64,000 nucleotides of DNA from Acidiphilium acidophilum (GCF_033842475.1 NZ_JAWXYB010000001.1:1-64000), one strand, 5' to 3'. Shown: positions 16,438 through 26,252, counted from the first letter of the stretch. The notes: generated from the letters alone by a model not told the origin. A program made the numbers and translations.

Positions 16438-17676
16438 ATGGCCACTAAATTTCCCATCTTTGACCAGATCCGTACCGGCGTGTCGGCCGTCGGCAAGCGC
16501 AAGCTGCTGATCGGCGCCGGGGTGTTGGGAGTCACGGCGATCAGTGCGTACGCGGTGGTCAAGCCGAAGCCCAAGCTGCCGGTCAGTGTCGCCGGCGTGG
16601 TCCCGAAGCTTGGGCATGGCGGCGGCACACGGAATCGCTCGACCTCGACCTACGACCAGCATTTGATGGCGTATCAGGATAAGCTGGACGCGAAGAAAGC
16701 CGCCGCAACGGGCGGAAGCTATGCGGGCCCATTTGGGAGTGCTGTCGCCAATCATCCCCGGCAGATGGCACAACCCGTGACACCGCCCATCGTTGCGGTC
16801 GATCAGACATTGCCGGCGCATTCTGCTGCCCCTCCGTCAAAGCAATCGACCCAGCCAATACACAAGCCAGGAGGTGCGGATCCGCGCGTCACAGATCCTC
16901 CGCCAACCTCCGTCGCTTCGTATGATCCATCACGGTATAAGACTTACACGGCTGAGATCAGGATGCTGATGGGCCAGATGTCCGGCCCGGGTCCGGTCAC
17001 AAATGTGATCGTCAAACCCGTCGCCGTGAAAGACCCGCCCCCGGTCCCGGTCACCGCTGCGCAGGGTGGCCCTTCGCGCGAAACCGGCAAGCTCCCCTTC
17101 GGGGCGCCACGCGCGCGCCCGCGCGTTCTGATACCGGCCGGTCACGGCGTGTATGGGGTCACGAAGCTCGCCGTGTCTTCCGATCAGGGCGGTAGTCCGG
17201 TCGAAGTCCAGGCCTTGTCCGGGCCGATTGCCGGGGATGACATGCTCGGGTCTTTCAGCCGCGAGGGCGACCGGCTTGTCGTCAAGCTGAACTCGATCAC
17301 CCTGAAGGATGGCGAGCAGTCGTCGATCAACGCGCTGGTCGTGACACCCGATACGATGCGCACGGCGGTCGCGACGTCGGTGAACGAGCATTATGTCGAT
17401 CGGATCGTTCTGCCGGCCGCGGCGGCTTTCGTCGAGGCGCTCGGCGGATCGCTCGGACAGAGCGGATCGATAGAGCAAACCTCCCCGCTCGGTGGATTGA
17501 CCGTTTTCTCTCACGTCAACACCGGTCAGGCGGTTGCGGCCGGTTTCGGCAATGCCGCCGGAACACTCGGCAACATCATCCAGCAGACGGCACCAAAAGG
17601 CCCCACGGTCAAACTGGCGGCAGGGACCGATGTCGGCGTCCTGTTTCTGTCGCCCCTGAAAGCCGCCACGCCGTGA
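16438..17676 (+). CDS. dotG: DotG/IcmE/TraO core-complex protein (VirB10-like)
   Basis: A 412-residue protein starting MATKFPIF after AAGGAGG. One membrane helix near residues 20-40 (LLIGAGVLGVTAISAYAVV) is followed by a proline-rich periplasmic linker without the long repeats of Legionella DotG. A C-terminal VirB10-like barrel domain follows from about residue 230 (IPAGHGVYGVTKLAVSSDQG, ending GTDVGVLFLSPL). It links the inner and outer membranes. The gap to dotH is one base. Confidence 0.9.
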   Translation: MATKFPIFDQIRTGVSAVGKRKLLIGAGVLGVTAISAYAVVKPKPKLPVSVAGVVPKLGHGGGTRNRSTSTYDQHLMAYQDKLDAKKAAATGGSYAGPFGSAVANHPRQMAQPVTPPIVAVDQTLPAHSAAPPSKQSTQPIHKPGGADPRVTDPPPTSVASYDPSRYKTYTAEIRMLMGQMSGPGPVTNVIVKPVAVKDPPPVPVTAAQGGPSRETGKLPFGAPRARPRVLIPAGHGVYGVTKLAVSSDQGGSPVEVQALSGPIAGDDMLGSFSREGDRLVVKLNSITLKDGEQSSINALVVTPDTMRTAVATSVNEHYVDRIVLPAAAAFVEALGGSLGQSGSIEQTSPLGGLTVFSHVNTGQAVAAGFGNAAGTLGNIIQQTAPKGPTVKLAAGTDVGVLFLSPLKAATP

Positions 17677-17736
17677 CACGCCGTCATCCCTCCCTGCTGT
17701 TCTCCCTGCCGTTCCATCGTTCCGAAAGGCCCCACC

Positions 17737-19197
17737 ATGTCTGATGCAACCTCCGACGTACCCCTCCCGCGCGCTCCGACCGCCCCCACCACCGAGACTG
17801 CCGCCTCACGCCGACCGCGTAAACGCGACACGATCCTGTTTGCGACAACCGCCCTGGTCGTTGTCGGCGCAACGGCGGGCGTGATCCTACGTCACCGGAT
17901 CGAGCCGGTGATCGAACCGTTGATTGCGCATGTGTTCAACCACAAGATGAATCGCTCCACGCCGTCATCTCCCGCGCGGCCTATGGCCTCCAGCCCGGTC
18001 ATCCCGGAATTATCACCCCCGCCGGCTTTCCGCGTTGGCGATCACGCGGTCGCATCGGATAAAGCACGACCCGCCGCAACATCGACCGATACAATTGTCG
18101 GTGTCGCCCATACCCATACAGATGCGGCGAAGACGCATGTCATGAGCCACACGATGTCGTCGTCCGGGCATCCGGCAAATCTGTCGAAATCCACCTTTCA
18201 ATCGATCCTGGACCTCAAGCCAGGATCGATCCCGACGGCATCACACAAGCCTGTCGCTTCCAGGCCGACTGCGACCGAAGCAAAAAAGTCGCGATTGGGC
18301 GAGAGCGTCGTTGTCCCTGTCATGGGCGATAAAAATCCAGCCACCACGGCACGGCTTGCCCCTGTTCCTGTCATGGCCCCGATCCCCCACCAGCCTGTGC
18401 CGACAAAATCTCCTGCTGCGTCATCGGGGACGACCGCATCGACGTCTCCAACGGGATCAGCGGTCGCGCCCAAGGTGCTCTCGCCCACCCCGAAGTCAGC
18501 CGCTGCTGTCGGTGCGTCTCAGACGCCCACGACACCTGCGGTCAACGCCTTGCTTCATCCGATTGCGCCGACAATGGCGTCGCACGTCACGTCCACACCA
18601 GCCACTTCGAACGCTTCACTTCCGATGGCAACCGATATTACCGCCCCCCCGCACTCACTGCCGATCGGAACAGCCGGTGGCCCTGCCACGCTGGCAACGC
18701 TTGCCCATCCGGTGCAGACGGCAACTCATCTCGTGGCCGGGCCATTGACCCCGAAATCCGAGATCCCCGTGCTCTCGCTGGTCTCCCAGCTCGGGGTTCT
18801 GGTGGCCCAGCTGCGCAATGAGAATGAGGCGCTGGCGCATCAGGTGGCCACCTTGCAGGCAACGACGACGCGGCGCCTCGATATTTTCAGCCGCACCCTG
18901 CACCTCGATGAGGCAAAGAGCGCGCTGGCGCTGGCCGTGCAACCGGCTCAGGCCCCGCGTGCGGCCATCCATCCGCATATTTTCCAGTCGCACAGCGCGG
19001 TTCCGTCCGGGAAGATCTCGGCGTCAAGCTATCGGATCATAGCGTCTTCGCCCGGTGTTGCGATCATCTCCCGCGACGGGCGCACCGATGAGGTTTCAGT
19101 CGGTGATGTGGTGCCGGGGGTCGGTCGGGTGTTGTCCGTGACGGAGGATGGCACATCCTGGGTGGTCAACACCACGCATGGCCAGATCCACCAGTAA
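17737..19197 (+). CDS. dotF: DotF/IcmG/TraP-like inner-membrane protein
   Basis: A 486-residue protein with a cytoplasmic proline-rich start, one membrane helix (TILFATTALVVVGATAGVIL, about residues 31-50), a long low-complexity Pro/Ala/Thr periplasmic region, a coiled coil near residues 350-390 (LVAQLRNENEALAHQVATLQ) and a small C-terminal domain (SYRIIASSPGVAIISRDGRT). The order after dotG and this architecture fit IcmG/TraP. Sequence conservation in this family is weak, so the name rests partly on position. Confidence 0.75.
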   Translation: MSDATSDVPLPRAPTAPTTETAASRRPRKRDTILFATTALVVVGATAGVILRHRIEPVIEPLIAHVFNHKMNRSTPSSPARPMASSPVIPELSPPPAFRVGDHAVASDKARPAATSTDTIVGVAHTHTDAAKTHVMSHTMSSSGHPANLSKSTFQSILDLKPGSIPTASHKPVASRPTATEAKKSRLGESVVVPVMGDKNPATTARLAPVPVMAPIPHQPVPTKSPAASSGTTASTSPTGSAVAPKVLSPTPKSAAAVGASQTPTTPAVNALLHPIAPTMASHVTSTPATSNASLPMATDITAPPHSLPIGTAGGPATLATLAHPVQTATHLVAGPLTPKSEIPVLSLVSQLGVLVAQLRNENEALAHQVATLQATTTRRLDIFSRTLHLDEAKSALALAVQPAQAPRAAIHPHIFQSHSAVPSGKISASSYRIIASSPGVAIISRDGRTDEVSVGDVVPGVGRVLSVTEDGTSWVVNTTHGQIHQ

Positions 19198-19212
19198 GGG
19201 GAGGGTGCTGCC

Positions 19213-19746
19213 GTGCAGGGGTTTCTCAATCTGGCGGATGCGATCGGCAATGCGATCACGATCATCCTGCCCGCTCTCTGTTACATCATCGGCAGCAGCC
19301 TGTTCATCCTCGGCGGCTACGGGCTTTGGCAGTCGGCCAAGCCCGGGTCCTATTGGGCCGGTCATAAATATCTGCCGTTCTTCGCCCTCGGGATCGGCAG
19401 CTGTTTCCTGAGTTTCGATCGCATCCTCGACAAGCTGGAGGCGAGCTTCGGCGGCACGGTCAATTTCGGCATCGCCTCGCAGATCACCTCCTACACGTCT
19501 TCGACCGCGACCGGGGTACTCGGCGCGACGCCGGAAGCGACCGTGCTCAATATGGTTCAGATGTTCATCGGCTTTTTCATCCCCTTCGGCGCGTTGATGG
19601 TCTTCCTTGCGGGAAACAAGGTTTACGCGATCGGCAAGGGCGAACGACGCGGCGGATATTCCGGCCCGTTCATTCAGACAATCTTCGGCCTGGGGCTGAT
19701 CAATATCGTCACGGTGACGCAATGGCTCATGTCGAATTTCTCCTGA
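19213..19746 (+). CDS. dotE: DotE/IcmC/TraQ-type polytopic membrane protein
   Basis: A 177-residue protein with four hydrophobic segments (AITIILPALCYIIGSSLFIL; YLPFFALGIGSCFLSF; MVQMFIGFFIPFGALMVFLA; TIFGLGLINIVTVTQWLM), matching the IcmC/DotE-like family in size and order after dotF. The start is the GTG at 19213 after GGGGAGG. It may form part of the inner-membrane channel. Confidence 0.75.
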   Translation: MQGFLNLADAIGNAITIILPALCYIIGSSLFILGGYGLWQSAKPGSYWAGHKYLPFFALGIGSCFLSFDRILDKLEASFGGTVNFGIASQITSYTSSTATGVLGATPEATVLNMVQMFIGFFIPFGALMVFLAGNKVYAIGKGERRGGYSGPFIQTIFGLGLINIVTVTQWLMSNFS

Positions 19747-19820
19747 CACGCGGGAACGGGCGCATCCGGCACCGCTCCGTTCCCCCGCGTGCCCCTGGCG
19801 TCCGGCCTAATTCGGACGCC
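19747..19820 (+). repeat. Two consecutive hairpins between dotE and dotP
   Basis: Arms 19747-19759 and 19777-19791 pair (CACGCGGGAACGG with a two-base bulge), and arms 19797-19804 and 19813-19820 form a second perfect 8-bp stem. No T run follows, so this looks like an RNA processing, stabilising or attenuating element in the 176-bp gap rather than a full terminator. Confidence 0.5.
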
Positions 19821-19922
19821 CAAATCACAAAAGCGTGCAACCCGCATTTTGTCCGCTCCACTTGCAATGCAGATCGCTCTCCTGTCGCCGGGAATTGTCC
19901 CTCTCAATCACGGAGTGTTTTC

Positions 19923-20426
19923 ATGACCAGCCTTTTCAAGCGTCAATCCGGTCCGGTCGATGACCGTGCCGGGTCCACCACCCCGACCATTGTACCGAAA
20001 TCCCGCCCGGCCCTGCGCCGGATCCTCGGGGCCGGTGCGGTGGCCATCGCCGCGATCACGTTCGGTCACGGCATCGCCTTCGCGGCGGGCACCGCGCCCA
20101 CCGCCGTTACCGGCGGCATCGGCGCGCAGGCCGCGGCGACATCCGGCGATCTCTCCTACGGCTTCGGCTTCGCGCTGGAGTTTGTCAGCTACTGCATCGC
20201 CGGCATCGCAGCCGCCTATGCCGCCTACACCTTCTGGCAGCACCACAAGAACCCCAACGGGCAGCACAAGATGAGCTACGCCTTCGCGTCGCTGCTCGCC
20301 GCGGGGTTCATGGCGGGTCTGCCCAGCATGGTCGGCAAATCGTCCGAAACCGTCACCGGTGGTGCGGCAACGGTCACCGGCCAGACGGCGCAGATGACCT
20401 ACGGCAACGGCGCTGGCGCCGGCTGA
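19923..20426 (+). CDS. dotP: DotP/IcmD/TraR-type small membrane protein
   Basis: A 167-residue protein starting MTSLFKRQSG. It has an N-terminal basic segment, a hydrophobic export or membrane segment (ILGAGAVAIAAITFGHGIAFA), then two further helices (FALEFVSYCIAGIAAAYAAY and FASLLAAGFMAGLPSMV) separated by FWQHHKNPNGQHKMSY. This layout and the position between dotE and dotN fit IcmD. It follows the hairpin region and precedes dotN by 14 bp. Confidence 0.78.
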   Translation: MTSLFKRQSGPVDDRAGSTTPTIVPKSRPALRRILGAGAVAIAAITFGHGIAFAAGTAPTAVTGGIGAQAAATSGDLSYGFGFALEFVSYCIAGIAAAYAAYTFWQHHKNPNGQHKMSYAFASLLAAGFMAGLPSMVGKSSETVTGGAATVTGQTAQMTYGNGAGAG

Positions 20427-20440
20427 CCGGAGTTCATGTG

Positions 20441-21115
20441 ATGGCGCGTCTTCAGCATCTTATCCCTTCGGTCTGCCGTCCCGCCCATCCGGTGGCGCTC
20501 GATCGGGGCGATGCTGAGACGCGCCTGTCCGTCATCGCGGACGCGACAGATGTTTGCGCCATCTGCACGGCGCGTGGTGGTTGGCTCGATCTCTATTTCC
20601 TGGACAATGACGCAAGGAATTTCAGGCGCAGCAATCTGATCGCGGCTTGCCCGCTCTGCCGTTCATGTCAGTCGTTGCACCGGTCCCATGCGGCGATCGA
20701 GTTTCTGCCGGTGTGGGTAACGGAGATCCCGCAGATCGCCATCAACCGGCTGACTCGGCTCTTGCATCAGCGTCTGATCAGCGCGGGCGAAACCCCGATC
20801 ATCGATCATCGGAACAGACCCGCACTCGACGATCAGACAACAAGGGATCTGGTCTCAACCTATCTTGCTCTGGCCAATCGAAACGTGCGCCTCAGGATCA
20901 TTCTCGGCGGCTATGCACCGAATGCCCGCGATCTGGTGACCCTGTTCTATGCAGTCGATCCGGGCCGCGGATCCTGTCCTGAGAAGCTGAGTGTCGGTCT
21001 GCGCCTGCTGCCGCTCGGTCGCTACGTCGTCGATGGTCGGGATCGGTATGCCGCAGCACTCGGCGTTGAACCACCCGCCCTCGACGCAATCAACACAGAT
21101 CTGGTTGCTGCGTGA
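20441..21115 (+). CDS. dotN: DotN/IcmJ/TraT zinc-binding protein
   Basis: A 224-residue soluble protein with two CxxC pairs (VCAICTARGG and CPLCRSCQSLH) in an HNH-like zinc fold, characteristic of IcmJ, a component of the coupling complex with DotL and DotM. The ATG at 20441 is chosen because GGAG lies eight bases upstream. The order before dotO matches Legionella icmJ-icmB. Confidence 0.82.
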   Translation: MARLQHLIPSVCRPAHPVALDRGDAETRLSVIADATDVCAICTARGGWLDLYFLDNDARNFRRSNLIAACPLCRSCQSLHRSHAAIEFLPVWVTEIPQIAINRLTRLLHQRLISAGETPIIDHRNRPALDDQTTRDLVSTYLALANRNVRLRIILGGYAPNARDLVTLFYAVDPGRGSCPEKLSVGLRLLPLGRYVVDGRDRYAAALGVEPPALDAINTDLVAA

Positions 21116-21144
21116 TGCCGACAATCAAATCCCACATCAGGAGT

Positions 21145-21507
21145 ATGCAGCCGATGCCTCTTCCCGAAATCATAAAATCCATCGCCGGGGCCTGCCTTGA
21201 TTCCGGCGAAACCCTGCTTGGTATGGCTCAGGCCGCGAGCGCTGCATCAATCACGGTCGGAGCCGGTGGGGTGCTGGCAACAGCCTGGTTCGATCATGTT
21301 GGGCTTGACGCGGTGATCAGTGATCCGTCGCGCTTGCAACCATGTCTGACCATCGCCGCTACGGCCGCAATCCTGCGTGGTCTCATCTATATGGCGCGGT
21401 TTGAATCGATGGTCAGCCGGATCACCGGTGTTGCGTGTATCACCTCATCCGCAGCTGCGACGCCGATCTATCCGCGTACATCCCCACCACCCTCGCGTGG
21501 CGCGTGA
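21145..21507 (+). CDS. Small membrane protein between dotN and dotO
   Basis: A protein of about 120 residues with two probable membrane segments (SAASITVGAGGVLATAWF; LTIAATAAILRGLIYMA) and a proline-rich tail. The start is uncertain: AGGAG at 21136-21140 precedes ATG 21145 closely and ATG 21154 at a looser distance. An extra gene here has no counterpart in the Legionella icmJ-icmB pair. It ends seven bases before dotO. Confidence 0.55.
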   Translation: MQPMPLPEIIKSIAGACLDSGETLLGMAQAASAASITVGAGGVLATAWFDHVGLDAVISDPSRLQPCLTIAATAAILRGLIYMARFESMVSRITGVACITSSAAATPIYPRTSPPPSRGA

Positions 21508-22091
21508 GGGGATCATGGCCCTGTCGGATAAAATTCTCGGCGGCATTTTCGGATTCTTCAAGCAGCCCCTCGATGCGTATTGCGATCTCGAGACGGTGGA
21601 TGGCGCGGCGCTGCTGAGCAGCAAGGGCGAGTATATCACGCTGATCGAGATCCACGGATCACGGCGGATGTTCAATACCAGCGACGTCGATGCCAAGGTT
21701 GAGGCGTTGCGTCTCGATATCCAGTCGGGATTCGAATTTCAGGGCCACGGCCTTCAAGCGTGGTTTGCGACCGATCCCGGTCTCATCCAGGAGACCATCG
21801 CCACCCATCTGGCCGCACCGCGGGCGATGGCGCGTGAACTCGACATCAATCTCGACGACATCCTCAATGAGCGTGAGGTGGTGTTTCCCAAGCTGATGCG
21901 CTGGGAGCGCTGTTTCCTCGTGGTCTGGTCTCGTCGGGCACTGCTGACCCGCGATGAAGAAAAGATCGTCTCCGCCGAACAGGCCAAATTGTCCGAGGGA
22001 GCCCCTTCACTTGCCGACACCCAGAACATCTTTCTGGCCACGGATCTGCTGATTGAGCAACCTGATGTCTGGAAAATAGGGCGAGCGGGGG

Positions 22092-23273
22092 TCAGGCATC
22101 CTGGTAGTCCCACTTGATGTAGCCCTTGGTGTCGGCGGCCCATTTTTCATCGATTTCGACGAGGACGGCGCTGACGAGGCGTTCGAGGGAGGCTTCGTTG
22201 GGGAAGACCCTGATTTTGGTGGTGCGGCGTTTGAGTTCCTGCTGGATGCCGCGTTCCATGGGGTTGGAAGTGCGAAGCCGGCGCTGGTGGGGTTCTGGCA
22301 GTGTGAAGACGGTGAGGCCTTCGGGGATATTTCGTTCGAGCCAATCGGCGAGCTTTGGTGCGGTGTCGCGATAGGCATTGACGAGGGTTGTGAGAGCGAT
22401 CTGGGCAGCGGCGAGGGAATTTGCGTTCCAGACGGTCCGGAGTTCTGCGCCGATGCGTTTGCGGATGGCGTGGTTGGGGGCGTGGTGGATGGCGTTTTGG
22501 GCGAGGTGGAACTGGCATCGTTGCCAGTGTGCGGCGCCGAAGACGGCGCGGCGTGCGGCGTGCAATCCGGCATGGTCATCGGAGACGATGAATTCGACGC
22601 CTCGCAGGCCACGCTGATGGAGGCTTTCGAGGAAGGCACGCCAATGGACTTCGGCCTCGGAAAGGGCGACCGAGACGCCGAGGACACGGCGGCGTTCATC
22701 GGGTCCGATGCCGATGGCCGAGAGCACGGCGGCATCGCGGACGACGCCATTATCGCGCATTTTTTCATATCTGGCGTCGAGGATGAGGTAGCGGATCTCG
22801 GCGAGGGGTCGGGTGCGCCAGGCGGCGAGTTCGTCATCGAGCAGCTTGCTGGCGCGGCTGACCTGAGCGGAGGAGAGGCTTTCGATGCCGAATTCGCGCA
22901 TGACGGCCTCGACGTCGCGGGTGGAGACGCCTTTGATGTACATTTCGGCGACGGCGACCATGACGGCGCGGACCGAGCGTCGGCCGCGTTCGAGGGACTG
23001 TGGGTAGAAGGGTTCGCCCACGTGACCGGCGGTTTTGGGGACATCGACGGTGATCGACCCGGCCGGGGTATCGATCCGCTTGGGCTTGTAGCCATTGGCG
23101 TAACCCTGACGATCGGGGTTGCGCTCGTAGTGACTGGCGTGGAGGAAGCGTTCGCGCTCGATCTGCATGGCGAGTTCGAAGGTCCTGGCAAATACCGTGG
23201 CGATATCGCCTGCGCCGTTTTCGATCAGATGTTCCAAAAGTGCCTCGATAATCGTATCCTTTTTGGCGTCCAT
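22092..23273 (-). CDS. IS256-family (Mutator-type) transposase
   Basis: A 393-residue protein of normal length. The DDE acidic residues lie in LILDARYEK, FIVSDDHAGL and NPMERGIQQ, with the family cysteine/histidine motif in HWQRCQFHLAQNAIHH. The frame is complete, so this copy should be able to move. Long open frames on the opposite strand are by-products of its codon use. Confidence 0.97.
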   Translation of the reverse strand: MDAKKDTIIEALLEHLIENGAGDIATVFARTFELAMQIERERFLHASHYERNPDRQGYANGYKPKRIDTPAGSITVDVPKTAGHVGEPFYPQSLERGRRSVRAVMVAVAEMYIKGVSTRDVEAVMREFGIESLSSAQVSRASKLLDDELAAWRTRPLAEIRYLILDARYEKMRDNGVVRDAAVLSAIGIGPDERRRVLGVSVALSEAEVHWRAFLESLHQRGLRGVEFIVSDDHAGLHAARRAVFGAAHWQRCQFHLAQNAIHHAPNHAIRKRIGAELRTVWNANSLAAAQIALTTLVNAYRDTAPKLADWLERNIPEGLTVFTLPEPHQRRLRTSNPMERGIQQELKRRTTKIRVFPNEASLERLVSAVLVEIDEKWAADTKGYIKWDYQDA

Positions 23274-23325
23274 TCATCGGTCTCCATGTTGGTGTGAACA
23301 ACTGCATGGAATACCAGAATGAACA

Positions 23326-23355
23326 GCCCTTGCCGGGGCATGCCCCGGCAAGGGC
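23326..23355. repeat. Perfect 30-bp palindrome at the transposase-start end of IS256 copy 1
   Basis: The sequence is self-complementary over 30 bp, centred at 23340/23341, with arm GCCCTTGCCGGGGCA. It lies between the right inverted repeat and the transposase ATG at 23273, where transcription entering from the host gene would fold it into a strong stem. Some IS elements use such stems to limit transposase made from external promoters. That role is inferred here. Confidence 0.7.
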
Positions 23356-25934
23356 ACCAACTCCCAACCCAAAATGAATTTCCAGACGTCAGGTTACACC
23401 ACCGATCTGCTCGCGACCAAACACACCGCCTTCGTCGCCCGGGTGGTCACGGCGTTGCGGGGGATCGACGTCGCCTGCGACGAACTCGATCCGCGCGACG
23501 CCCTGCGCTGTATCCGCGAGGCGATCGGGCAGACCACTGAGCCGCACTGGCGGGCGATCCTGCCCGGTGATCCGGTTGCCCCTCGGTTGCCCGACGGCAA
23601 GCCGAAGAAGGGGCAGGTTGATTTCCTGCTGTGGCCCTCGCTGCCATCCCAGCTGCTCGCAGATGATGCCGAGACCGAGGGCATGCGGATCGTCACCATG
23701 GGGGCCTACGAATGGACCACCGTTGAAATCACGGTCGGTCCCGAGGATGCGCGATCGTTCTCCGAGCTGGTCGCGCGCATGGCCGCCTCGAACATCCCCT
23801 GGCGGATGTCGATGTGGGTGGAGGGCGGCGGGGCGATCCTCGCAGGGCTCAAATCGGGCATCGCGACGATGCTGGCGTTCGATCCGACCAACCGCGCGGT
23901 GATGCGGGCATTCCAGAACCTCCGCCACCTGAAGGAGACGACCGCCGAGGTGACCGTACGCTGGCGTTGTTCCTTTGCCACCTGGGCACCGCGCGGCGAG
24001 CGCGCGATGCTGCGCCGTCAGGCGGCGATACTCGCCCAGCGCGTCCAGGCCTGGGGCAATTGCAATGTCGGGCTGACCGCGGGTGATCCCCTCGAGGCAC
24101 TCATGGGCAGCGCGCTGGGGCTGGCCTTCGGCTCGACCGCCCCCTCGGGTACCCCGCCGATCTCGCAGGCGCTGAGGATGCTGCCCTGGGGCCGCCCTGC
24201 GTCGGCCTGGCGCAAGGGGAGCGTGCTGTTCCGCAGCCCTGACGGGCGGATCGCGCCGTACGATCCCTCTGGCTCCGGGCGCGGTGCCGTCTTCACCCTG
24301 ATCGTCGCACCGCCGCGCTTCGGCAAATCCACCCTGGCGAATGCAATCAACCTCGGCCTCTGCCTGTCGACCGCATCCCAGGGCCCTCTGGGTGCCAAGC
24401 TGCCCTTGATCGGCAAAATCGATATCGGCGATTCCGCGGAGGGCTTCGTGCTGCTGCTGCGCAACGGACTTCCGCCGGAGCGCCAGAACGAGGCGATCTA
24501 TGTCCGCCTGCGCTTTCGTTCCGGCTATGAATACAACCCCTTCGATCTCCAGTTGGGGTGCCGCCATCCTCTGCCGCTCGAACGATCGTTTCTGATCAAT
24601 TTCCTGTCGCTGGCGACCTTGTCGCAGGATGCCTCGGTCGGCTTCGAGGGAATGAACCAGTTCATCGGCCTCGTGATCGATGAAGCCTACCGGATGTTTG
24701 GCGATGGCGGTGAGAATATCACCCCGAAAGTCTACGTCGCCGGCACCGTGCCGGAAGTCGACGCCTATCTCGCGGCGAACGCCATCCGCATCGAGGCGAC
24801 CCATCCCTGGTGGTGGGAGATCGTCGATGTGCTCTGCGCCCGCGGTGAATACGCCCTCGCAGCACTCGCCCAGCGCCATGCCGTGCCGATCCTCGAAGAC
24901 CTAATCAGCGCCGCGCGTGCCGAGCGGATCCGGGGGGATTTCTCCTTCAGGGGCAAGGAAACCAGCGAGACCCTCGCCGAGATGTTCGAGCGCTACATCA
25001 AATCCCTGATCCGCGAGATCCCGACCCTCAACAAGGCCACCAGTCTGGATTTCGGGCCGGCCCGGGTGATCGTACTCGATCTGCAAGAGGTCGCGCCCAG
25101 CGGCAGCGCGGATGCCGATCGCAAAACCGCGCTGATGTATATGCTGGCGCGCCACATCATCGGGCGGAACTTCTTCCTGCATCCGGATTATCTGGTCCAT
25201 GTCCCGGATGCGATGAAAGCCTATCACGCGCCGCGGTTCCGTGAATTCAAGGAATCGGTCAAGCGTCTCGATTACGATGAATACCATCGCACCAAGGCCT
25301 CGCCCTTCGTGCGCGCCCAGGTGGTTCGCGATCTCCTCGAAGGGGGCAAGCACAATGTCCAGATCGTCGTCGCCTCGCAGAGTATCGAGCATTTTGACGA
25401 CGATCTGATCCGGAACACCAATGAGCAGATCGTCCTCGGTGCCCGCGACGACAAGGAACGCGAGACCATCATCAAGCGGTTCCAGTTATCGGCGGCCTCT
25501 GCTTTCGTACTGCGCAACCGGCTGACCGGTCCCGACCGGAACGGGGGTGGTGCGCCGTTCCTGATGATCGCCGAAGTCGATAACGCCAAATACGAGCAGA
25601 TGATGGTGAACAGCCTGGGTCCGATCGAACTCTGGGCGCTGAGCACGACGCCGCTGGATGTGCATCTGCGGACCCGCCTCTATTCCATGCTCGGCCCGGC
25701 CGAGGCGCGCCGTCGCCTCGCCCTGGTGTTTCCCAAAGGCAGTGCCGAGGGCGAGATCCGTCGCCGGCGTGATGAACGCCTCACGCGGGACGCCGATCAG
25801 GCGGCCATCGAGGCCGGCGTCACCGACGAACTGGCACAGGACATTTACGATGGCCGGGGCATCGCGATCATGCTGCGCGGCTTCGACCAGGAACCCGTCA
25901 GACCCGCCAGACAAGCCTACCGCGAGGCCGCCGA

Positions 25935-26252
25935 ATGACCGCCCCCAAAGATCGCCTCATCGCCAAACGGATCTGGCGCCCGGAGCCGCAAACCTCGGCG
26001 TCGGTCCGGTTCACCATCCGCTCCGCCAGCGCTCTCAGCGCGTGGCTCGATCGGCAATCACAGCTGGCCCACACCGCAAACCAGGCCATGAACATGGCGT
26101 TCGAAAGCCTGGCCGTGATCGAACCCGACCCGGACACACGCGCGATGATCCGGCAGATGCGCGGTGATCTCGACGACATGAAACGCCGGCTGGTCACCGC
26201 CGAACTCGGCCTCGACGATCTCGAACGAAAGGTTGATCGCCATGGAACATGA
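25935..26252 (+). CDS. Small helical protein downstream of dotO
   Basis: A 105-residue protein whose ATG overlaps the dotO stop. It has a basic N-terminus, then helices ending in a coiled-coil-like acidic segment (IRQMRGDLDDMKRRLVTAEL). No signal or membrane segment is present. Its tight coupling to dotO and to the next gene suggests it belongs to the transfer operon. Function unknown. Confidence 0.6.
   Translation: MTAPKDRLIAKRIWRPEPQTSASVRFTIRSASALSAWLDRQSQLAHTANQAMNMAFESLAVIEPDPDTRAMIRQMRGDLDDMKRRLVTAELGLDDLERKVDRHGT

Larger units (their letters stand above)
22051..23403 (-). mobile_element. IS256-family insertion sequence, copy 1 (1353 bp) in dotO
   Basis: The ends contain inverted repeats (AACCTGATGTCTGGAAA on the left; the complement of the right end reads AACCTGACGTCTGGAAA). 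An 8-bp target duplication GATCTGCT lies at 22043-22050 and 23404-23411. A second copy of the same length lies at 52157-53509 in the same orientation, and the encoded transposases are identical residue for residue. The intact duplication and identity suggest recent movement. Confidence 0.95.
21515..25938 (+). pseudogene. dotO: DotO/IcmB/TraU conjugation ATPase gene, split by an IS256-family element
   Basis: The N-terminal part (21515-22050, ATG after GAGGGG) and the C-terminal part (23412-25938) join in frame if the IS and one GATCTGCT copy are removed, giving about 1020 residues, close to Legionella IcmB. The Walker A motif APPRFGKSTL lies near restored residue 480 and a Walker B-like strand (ARVIVLDLQE) lies further on. 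DotO energises the inner-membrane complex. As sequenced, the N-terminal fragment ends in IS sequence at 22117. The C-terminal half has an in-frame ATG at 23374 inside the IS end, without a ribosome-binding site. Confidence 0.9.

Noticed and set aside
22287-23297. Long plus-strand frame (336 codons) opposite the IS256 transposase, repeated at 52393-53403
   Set aside because: Antisense shadow of the transposase codons; acidic, repetitive composition and no ribosome-binding site.
23389-24879. 496-codon minus-strand frame opposite dotO
   Set aside because: Shadow of dotO codons, with arginine/glycine-rich composition and no known fold.
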